DNA from: Schaalia cardiffensis
GTDB lineage: Bacteria; Actinomycetota; Actinomycetes; Actinomycetales; Actinomycetaceae
NCBI RefSeq assembly: GCF_016405145.1
Contig: NZ_JAEKIA010000011.1
Location: 1 to 64,000, forward strand
Direction: 5' to 3'
DNA: 64,000 bases
Below the pieces are notes generated by a model. It was not told where the DNA came from. It saw only the letters and a list, made by a program, of their open reading frames with translations, and made no database searches. Shown here piece by piece: positions 58,421 through 64,000 of this stretch. Every line of letters begins with the position of its first letter. The stretch's first letter is position 1. The position numbers were made by a program, and so were the translations under genes.

Positions 58421-59402
58421 GCTCGTTCCCATCACGATTTCCCGACTCATTTCCCTGGTCGCCTGGATTTGCGAGCATCCGGGTGTGAGCCTGGGGGAAG
58501 CGGCTGCCCATTTCGGACGTACCCGCAAGCAGATGAAACGCGATATTGAAGCGATCGGCTCAGTCGGAGATTCACTGCCGGGACAGTCTTTCGAGATCGA
58601 TTGGGATGCCTACGCCACCGAGGACAAGCTCCTCGTCCACTCGAATATGGGGATCAGCCTGCCTCCGCGTTTGACTGCTCGTGAGGCCACGGCGATCCTC
58701 GTCGGCCTTGAAGCCCTAGCCCCGAACCTCGATCCGGATTTGCGCGCCCGCATCCCCAGAACCGCGTGCCAGGTGCGCGCCCTCGTCAACTCGAGCGAGG
58801 AAACGACAACTCAGGACCCTCTTTCTCAAGAGGAGCCGCAGGTGGGAGAGGCTTTCCCGTTCCTTACACCCCAACCGGACACTGATCTGTCCACTCGTCT
58901 TGAAACTGTGGCGGAGGCGATTTCGACTCGCCGCCCGCTGTCTTTCACCTACACTCGCGCCGATGGGCTCCGATCACACAGGCGCGTCGACCCCTGGGAA
59001 CTCAGATTCGAATCAGGCGGGTGGATGCTGCACGCCTGGTGTCACGACGCCCAGGCCGAAAGGGTTTTCGCGCTGTCAAGGATTGATGACCTCCTCACCG
59101 AAGAAGGACGCTCCCAGCTGCGCAGACACACCACCGTCGAAGCTCTGAGCAGGATCGAACTTGAGCTCGGCCCCGGCGGACGCTGGGTGGGCGAGGAGTT
59201 CGGGGAGGGAGAACCAGTGGACACTCCCCATGGCTGCAGGGTCACGATCCCCGTGTGGAACCCCGCCTGGGTTGAAAGCCTTCTCATTGATGTGTCACCC
59301 GTTGTGATCAGCGCCCCAGACAAGCTCAAACGCCAGGCGGGGCTAAGGGCCCGAAGAATCCGTGAAGTATGGGACGAGTACGCCCGGAAGGAGGCGCAAT
59401 GA
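58413..59402 (+). CDS. pafC: WYL-domain transcriptional regulator PafC
   Basis: The 329-residue partner of PafB has the same order: a helix-turn-helix (VAWICEHPGVSLGEAAAHFG), a middle helical part, and a WYL domain (RRPLSFTYTRADGLRSHRRVD; GWMLHAWCHDAQAERVFALSRI). The tandem pafB-pafC arrangement is characteristic. The ATG at 58413 overlaps the pafB stop. The stop overlaps helY by 4 nt. The tatAC genes that separate pafC from helY in mycobacteria are absent. Confidence 0.9.
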   Translation: MPELVPITISRLISLVAWICEHPGVSLGEAAAHFGRTRKQMKRDIEAIGSVGDSLPGQSFEIDWDAYATEDKLLVHSNMGISLPPRLTAREATAILVGLEALAPNLDPDLRARIPRTACQVRALVNSSEETTTQDPLSQEEPQVGEAFPFLTPQPDTDLSTRLETVAEAISTRRPLSFTYTRADGLRSHRRVDPWELRFESGGWMLHAWCHDAQAERVFALSRIDDLLTEEGRSQLRRHTTVEALSRIELELGPGGRWVGEEFGEGEPVDTPHGCRVTIPVWNPAWVESLLIDVSPVVISAPDKLKRQAGLRARRIREVWDEYARKEAQ

Positions 59403-62164
59403 GTCCGAAACGTCGACGCGCCCACGCCCCCTCGCATGAGCCCGCCCAGGCGCCGGAACTATCAGCCGCCGAAAGGATGGCGGCTTTCAAGAAGGCCATG
59501 AAAGTTGAACGCTCGCAGCGTTTCGCCTACTCCGAGGGCCTCGACTTTTCTCTCGACGATTTCCAGATCCAGGCGATGGACGCCCTCGAAGCTGGACGAT
59601 CAGTGCTCGTTGCAGCGCCCACAGGTGCCGGCAAGACCGTCGTCGGCGAATTCGCGACGCACCTGGCCAGGACGCGAGGGAGACGCTGCTTCTACACGAC
59701 TCCGATCAAGGCCCTGTCGAATCAGAAATTCCTCGACTTGCGTGCCCGCTATGGCGAGGACGAGGTTGGCCTGCTCACCGGTGACACCTCAATCAACCCG
59801 GGCGCACCGATCCTCGTCATGACGACTGAGGTTTTGCGCAACATGATCTACGCAGGCAGTGACCTTTCAGACTTGGAATCGGTGGTGCTCGATGAGGTCC
59901 ACTATCTTGCCGATCGTTTCCGGGGCCCCGTGTGGGAGGAAGTCATCATCCACCTGCCCGCTGATAAGACGATTATCGCCTTATCTGCGACCGTCTCGAA
60001 TGCGGAGGAGTTCGGCTCGTGGATCGCGCAAGTGCGCGGCGGATGCGAGGTCGTCGTCTCTGAAGTCCGTCCCGTCCCCCTCTACCAGCACATGATCGTC
60101 GGGCGCACCCTGTACGACCTGTACGAACCGGGCAGGAAAGGGAGCGTCGAAGGACGATTGAATCCCGAACTCTTGGCCGCAGTGAGCCCCCACGCTTTAC
60201 AGCGGGGAGGACGGGGAGCGAGGAATTGGCAGGCTCGCGGCCCTGCTCGTCCGGAGAGCGAATCGAGGCCCTCGACCCTCATAGCCCTTGAACGCGCAGG
60301 ACTCCTACCGACCATCACCTTCGTGTTCTCCCGAGTCGGCTGCGAGGCCGCAGTCGAACAGGTCATGCGCGCGGGCATTGTGCTCACCAGTGCCGAAGAG
60401 GCGCGCCTCATCCGCCAGGCGATTGAGGAAGTGACACAGCTGATCGCGCCCGAAGATTTCGCTGTCCTCGGTATTGCGCATTGGGCGAGCGCCCTCGAAC
60501 GCGGGGTGGCGGCACACCACGCGGGAATGCTCCCACTGCTCAAAGAGACCGTCGAAAAACTCTTCGCCCGCGGCTTGATCAAAATGGTGTACGCGACGGA
60601 AACCTTGGCCCTGGGAATTAATATGCCGGCCCGGTCCGTTGTCATTGAGTCTTTGACGAAGTGGAATGGAGCCGAGCATGTGCGCCTGACACCGGGGGAG
60701 TACACGCAGCTTTCCGGTCGGGCCGGGCGCAGGGGCATCGACTCCGAGGGGCACAGCGTCGTCTTGCATCGTGGCACGGTCGCCCCCGAAGAACTCGCCT
60801 CCCTTGCGTCGAAACGCACCTATCCTCTCATCAGCGCATTCAAACCGAACTACAACATGGTCGTGAATCTTCTCGATCATTCGACACGTAAGTCGACAAG
60901 GGATGTGCTCGAGACGTCTTTCGCGCAATTCCAAGCCGATGGTCAAGTCGTTGAGCTTGCGACTCGGGCAAAACACCTTAGAGGGGAGCGCGACTCGATC
61001 GGACAGAACCTTGTGTGCGAAAAGGGTGATGCCCAAGAGTACTTCCGCTTACGCGACGAACTCGTCCTCGCACAAAAAGCGGCTTCGAAGAAAAGGAATC
61101 AGACGCAGAGGAGCGCTGATTCTCAGCTCCTCTCAGGACTCGTGCCCGGCGATGTCATCTCCTATGGGAAGGGCCGGCGCAAACTCTACGCGGTCATCGC
61201 ATTCCGGGAGAAGACCGCGATCGGTCGGGTCGCGACAACAGTTGTTGGCATGGACGGCAGATTCCACACTCTTGCCCACGGTGACGCTTCCACCGGCGCC
61301 CAGCATCTCGCTCACCTGAGAATCAGTGGGGGATCGGCTTTGCGTCGGAACAAGGAGCGCATGAGGATCGCCGAAGAGTTGAGGCAGCTGGTGCGTTCTG
61401 GGAACTTCAAAGCTCTTTCATCCCAAACGCTTCCTTTCGACAGCGCCGAGGTGGAGCGCCTCGAAGCCGCCTTGCGCGCTCACCCGGTGCATCAGTGCCC
61501 CAAGAGGGAAGACCATGCTCGCGCCGGCCACCAGTGGGCGAGAATCGATCGGGAGCTCAGGAAGCTTGAAGAGTCGATTGATCGGCGCACGAACTCGGTC
61601 GCCAAGCACTTCGACCGGGTGTGTGATGTCCTCGAAGATTTGGACTTCCTTCGGGGCGATGAGGTGAGTGAACGCGGTCAAATGCTCCGCATGATTTTCG
61701 GCGAAAGAGACCTCATTGTCATGGAGGCGATATCGCAGGGCTGCTGGGATGATGTGACTGCCCACGAGCTTGCCGCGATCGTGTCCACCTGCGTGTACGA
61801 GTCTCGTTCAGAGGAGGCGAGCCTTGTTCCCCCAGGTCTTCCCGCCTCCCTCCTCAAGGCCTGGGCACAGACTCTTCAGGCTGTCGACAGGGTTCATGCC
61901 GCTGAGAAAGCTCATGGCGTGGAGGCTTCCCCACAGCCCGATCCTGGCCTGCTCGCCCCCTGCCTTGCCTGGGCACACGGCGCTTCGCTATCGACTGCGC
62001 TCGCCGACGATGAGATGCAAGGTGGGGATTTCGTCCGCTGGATCCGACAGGTCATTGATCTGCTCGACCAGATCCGCGGACTTGAGGATCCGGTGCTCTC
62101 AGCGAAAGCGAAGCAGGCTCGTGATCTTCTCGTCCACGGGGTGGTGGCATGGTCCGCCCTATGA
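59399..62164 (+). CDS. helY: Ski2-like superfamily 2 RNA/DNA helicase HelY
   Basis: The 921-residue DExH helicase has the Q-like LDDFQIQAMDAL, Walker A APTGAGKTVVGEF, the DEVH box VVLDEVHYLADRFRGPVWEEV, SAT motif ALSATVSN, helicase-C motifs (VAAHHAGMLP, YATETLALGINMPARSVVI, QLSGRAGRRGID) and a C-terminal helical domain. It is the actinobacterial relative of Ski2/Mtr4, probably acting in RNA processing. AAGGAGG precedes the ATG. It overlaps pafC and lnt by 4 nt each. Confidence 0.93.
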   Translation: MSPKRRRAHAPSHEPAQAPELSAAERMAAFKKAMKVERSQRFAYSEGLDFSLDDFQIQAMDALEAGRSVLVAAPTGAGKTVVGEFATHLARTRGRRCFYTTPIKALSNQKFLDLRARYGEDEVGLLTGDTSINPGAPILVMTTEVLRNMIYAGSDLSDLESVVLDEVHYLADRFRGPVWEEVIIHLPADKTIIALSATVSNAEEFGSWIAQVRGGCEVVVSEVRPVPLYQHMIVGRTLYDLYEPGRKGSVEGRLNPELLAAVSPHALQRGGRGARNWQARGPARPESESRPSTLIALERAGLLPTITFVFSRVGCEAAVEQVMRAGIVLTSAEEARLIRQAIEEVTQLIAPEDFAVLGIAHWASALERGVAAHHAGMLPLLKETVEKLFARGLIKMVYATETLALGINMPARSVVIESLTKWNGAEHVRLTPGEYTQLSGRAGRRGIDSEGHSVVLHRGTVAPEELASLASKRTYPLISAFKPNYNMVVNLLDHSTRKSTRDVLETSFAQFQADGQVVELATRAKHLRGERDSIGQNLVCEKGDAQEYFRLRDELVLAQKAASKKRNQTQRSADSQLLSGLVPGDVISYGKGRRKLYAVIAFREKTAIGRVATTVVGMDGRFHTLAHGDASTGAQHLAHLRISGGSALRRNKERMRIAEELRQLVRSGNFKALSSQTLPFDSAEVERLEAALRAHPVHQCPKREDHARAGHQWARIDRELRKLEESIDRRTNSVAKHFDRVCDVLEDLDFLRGDEVSERGQMLRMIFGERDLIVMEAISQGCWDDVTAHELAAIVSTCVYESRSEEASLVPPGLPASLLKAWAQTLQAVDRVHAAEKAHGVEASPQPDPGLLAPCLAWAHGASLSTALADDEMQGGDFVRWIRQVIDLLDQIRGLEDPVLSAKAKQARDLLVHGVVAWSAL

Positions 62165-63774
62165 GGCTCTTTCACCGTGATCTGTTCCTCAGTGCTCTTG
62201 CCGGTTGGGGCGTGTGGGCGAGTTTCCCGAGCCTGTCTGTGTGGTGGGCGTTGATCCCCTCGCTTGCCCTGTTCTTCTCGCGGGTTGATGGGCCCTCCAC
62301 CTCTCGTTCCCTGCTCAACACCCTGGTTTTCGCCTCATGCTGGTGGCTGCCTCTTGTGCATTGGGTGACGCTTGCGACGGGCGGGTGGCTTCCCTGGGTG
62401 GCTTTGGCTGCGACGCAGATCCTCCAGATCCTCGCTTGGACGCTGATTGCACGTCTTTGCCGTGTGTGGGCTTGGGCGAGGACCCTGCCCGGACAGGCTT
62501 TCGCCTACGCCCTGACTTGGGTGGGCGTTGAGCAGTTCCGTTCGCATTACCCCTGGTCGGGATTCCCCTGGGGAAATATTGCGATGCCGCAGGTGGATTC
62601 CCCTTTGGGGCACCTGGCTCCCTGGGGAGGCGAGGTTCTGGTCTCCGCTAGCGTCGTCGTGCTCGCTGTACTGGTCCGCAGGGTGTTCTCCTTGCGCTCC
62701 GGTTCAGATGCGGAGCATTGGTATACGAGGCCGCTGGCCCTGCTCGTGGGAGCCGGGGTGTTGTGCGCAAGTGCTTTCCTTCCTCTTCATACCGCGCAAG
62801 AAGCTGGTGCTGTGAAACTCGGGGTGGTTCAAGGAGATGTTGAACTTCCCGGAAACCAGACCTTCGGCATTGAGGGCAAGGTCGCTTCGAATAATGCGGC
62901 TCAGACCTTCTCCTTGGCTGAGAACGGGGGAGAGGTCGACCTCGTCATCTGGGGGGAGACTGGGGCGGACCGGGACCCTCGCGCCTCGACTCGTGTCGCC
63001 CAGATCCTTGAAGAATCTGCGACGAGGGCGCAGGCGCCGCTCCTTTTCGGTTTTGCGAACACCATCGAGGGTATGCGTTGGAACTGGTTGGGCGTGTGGA
63101 ACGTGGGGGAGGGGCTTGATTCTTCCACCCTCTATGCGAAGCAAAAGCCCGTTCCTTTCGGCGAGTTCATCCCGTATCGCTCGTTCATTTCGAAGCTCGC
63201 GACCGAGGCCGCGCAGGTGAGTGTGGATATGGCTGCGGGCAGCGAGCCCGGCGTGATGAGGGTTCGTTTGCGTGACGGGCGAAGTGTTCCTCTTGCTGTT
63301 GGGATTTGTTTCGAGGCGGGGTATTCTTCGGTGTTTTCCGAGGGCGTGAACTTGGGCGGGCAGATCCTCATTGAGCCGTCGAATAACTATCATTTCCGTT
63401 CTTCTGCAGAGTCACTTCAGCAGGCGCAGCTCATGCGTTTCCGGGCGATGGAGTTTTCACGTTCAGCGGTTCAGGCATCGACGACGGGAGTGTCGATGGT
63501 GATTCGCCCTGATGGGGCGATCCAGGCGCAAACGGAGCCTCAAAGCGCTGCCTGGCTCACAGAGAGCGTTCCTTTGAGGACGAGCATCACTGTGGCTGCG
63601 CACATGGGTGAGCTTCCCGCACAGATTGTGATGGTGTTGACGGGTGTGTTTCTGCTCGTGTCCCTTGGTCGGTGGAGCGCAGTGCGTCAGGGGCACAGGA
63701 AGGCTCGAGCCCAGGGACGTCGAGGGGCACCCCAAGAGCTTCGGCGACCACGAAAGAGTGCTGAGAGTGCTTAA
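62161..63774 (+). CDS. lnt: Apolipoprotein N-acyltransferase
   Basis: The 537-residue membrane enzyme N-acylates the lipoprotein Cys. About eight hydrophobic helices flank a nitrilase-like domain with the catalytic Glu in VIWGETGADRDP, Lys in YAKQKPVPFGEFIP and Cys in VGICFEAGYS. The ATG at 62161 overlaps the helY stop (ATGA); an ATG four codons earlier is possible. The tail after the last helix is Arg-rich. The lipoprotein RibY in this window is a plausible substrate. Confidence 0.94.
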   Translation: MRLFHRDLFLSALAGWGVWASFPSLSVWWALIPSLALFFSRVDGPSTSRSLLNTLVFASCWWLPLVHWVTLATGGWLPWVALAATQILQILAWTLIARLCRVWAWARTLPGQAFAYALTWVGVEQFRSHYPWSGFPWGNIAMPQVDSPLGHLAPWGGEVLVSASVVVLAVLVRRVFSLRSGSDAEHWYTRPLALLVGAGVLCASAFLPLHTAQEAGAVKLGVVQGDVELPGNQTFGIEGKVASNNAAQTFSLAENGGEVDLVIWGETGADRDPRASTRVAQILEESATRAQAPLLFGFANTIEGMRWNWLGVWNVGEGLDSSTLYAKQKPVPFGEFIPYRSFISKLATEAAQVSVDMAAGSEPGVMRVRLRDGRSVPLAVGICFEAGYSSVFSEGVNLGGQILIEPSNNYHFRSSAESLQQAQLMRFRAMEFSRSAVQASTTGVSMVIRPDGAIQAQTEPQSAAWLTESVPLRTSITVAAHMGELPAQIVMVLTGVFLLVSLGRWSAVRQGHRKARAQGRRGAPQELRRPRKSAESA

Positions 63775-64000
63775 GGGGCATTGTCAAGCCCGCTCTTCGA
63801 CCACAAAAGAGCGTTTGAGAGGAACGGAAAAGCGCGCTTGAAAGAACTGTGAGAATTGAGCAGTCGATGGGTGTCATGCAGTTCAGGGGCACGACACTAC
63901 GCTTGGCGGCGACGACAAGAGGCTCGAAGGTCGGGAGGAAAAGACCTCTCGGGGCACGAAAGTACGCACGACAAGCGCATTAAGGCGCGTTCTTTGGCCA
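63775..64000. other. Unannotated region at the right window edge
   Basis: About 225 nt after lnt with no convincing coding frame, hairpin or RNA gene on either strand. Genes usually found near lnt elsewhere (such as rbpA) are not visible here. Confidence 0.5.

Noticed and set aside
63775-64000. Partial gene at the right edge, for example rbpA
   Set aside because: All frames have early stops or no recognisable motifs.

Overview
The window is high-GC DNA from an actinobacterium, most likely of the Actinomyces/Schaalia type (family Actinomycetaceae). The signs are a Pup ligation locus, an actinobacterial integration host factor, a PriA without ATPase motifs, a VKOR-type thiol oxidase, a PafBC regulator pair, and many genes whose start codon lies 6-7 nt after a TANNNT -10 element and so are probably read from leaderless transcripts. 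Almost all of it is chromosomal core sequence; only the first 0.8 kb is mobile DNA (two nested IS3-family remnants). Identifications rest on reading motifs and on remembered family knowledge; no searches were run.

Layout: 1-801, IS3-family debris. 834-3969 (-), E2 acyltransferase and lipoamide dehydrogenase of a 2-oxoacid dehydrogenase complex. 4149-5900, a small membrane protein, tRNA methyltransferase TrmL and a PEBP protein, with short tandem repeats between them. 6219-15360, a DNA-damage mutagenesis locus: LexA box, imuA, imuB, a SWIM/SNF2 helicase, a second LexA-like box and dnaE2. 15613-20433, HAD phosphatase, MarR regulator, tRNA-Leu(GAG), a DsbA-like protein, a GNAT/MazG-like fusion, a FAD oxidoreductase and an acidic protein. 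20501-24164, a degenerate aldo/keto reductase, uppP, a HAD hydrolase and a RecB-type nuclease. 24244-30941, the pupylation locus trmI-arc-dop-pup-pafA-FKBP without 20S proteasome genes. 31018-36421, hisF, aroC, an aroK-aroB fusion, a shikimate-kinase-like pseudoenzyme, efp and nusB. 36572-44209, a PyrR RNA element and pyrR-pyrB-pyrC-carA'-carB-pyrF. 44510-54020, mihF, gmk, rpoZ, coaBC, metK, VKOR, priA, fmt, rsmB and rpe. 54093-56079, an FMN riboswitch and a RibXY-like riboflavin transporter. 56192-63774, hisE, hisG, pafB, pafC, helY and lnt.

The gene groups form recognisable systems. The pyrimidine operon is probably controlled by PyrR binding an RNA hairpin that covers the pyrR ribosome binding site. 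The ImuAB-DnaE2 genes carry SOS boxes, and PafBC, the LexA-independent damage activator, is about 42 kb downstream. The Pup genes form a ligase/depupylase set whose ATPase has lost the proteasome-docking tail, in keeping with the missing prcBA.

The points most worth checking are: a carbamoyl-phosphate synthase small subunit that lacks its glutaminase domain entirely; a GNAT plus MazG-like nucleotide pyrophosphohydrolase fusion; an aldo/keto reductase that has lost all four catalytic residues; a tandem shikimate-kinase-like pseudoenzyme; two large low-complexity insertions in DnaE2; a SNF2 helicase inside the mutasome locus; and a riboflavin ABC transporter without its ATPase.
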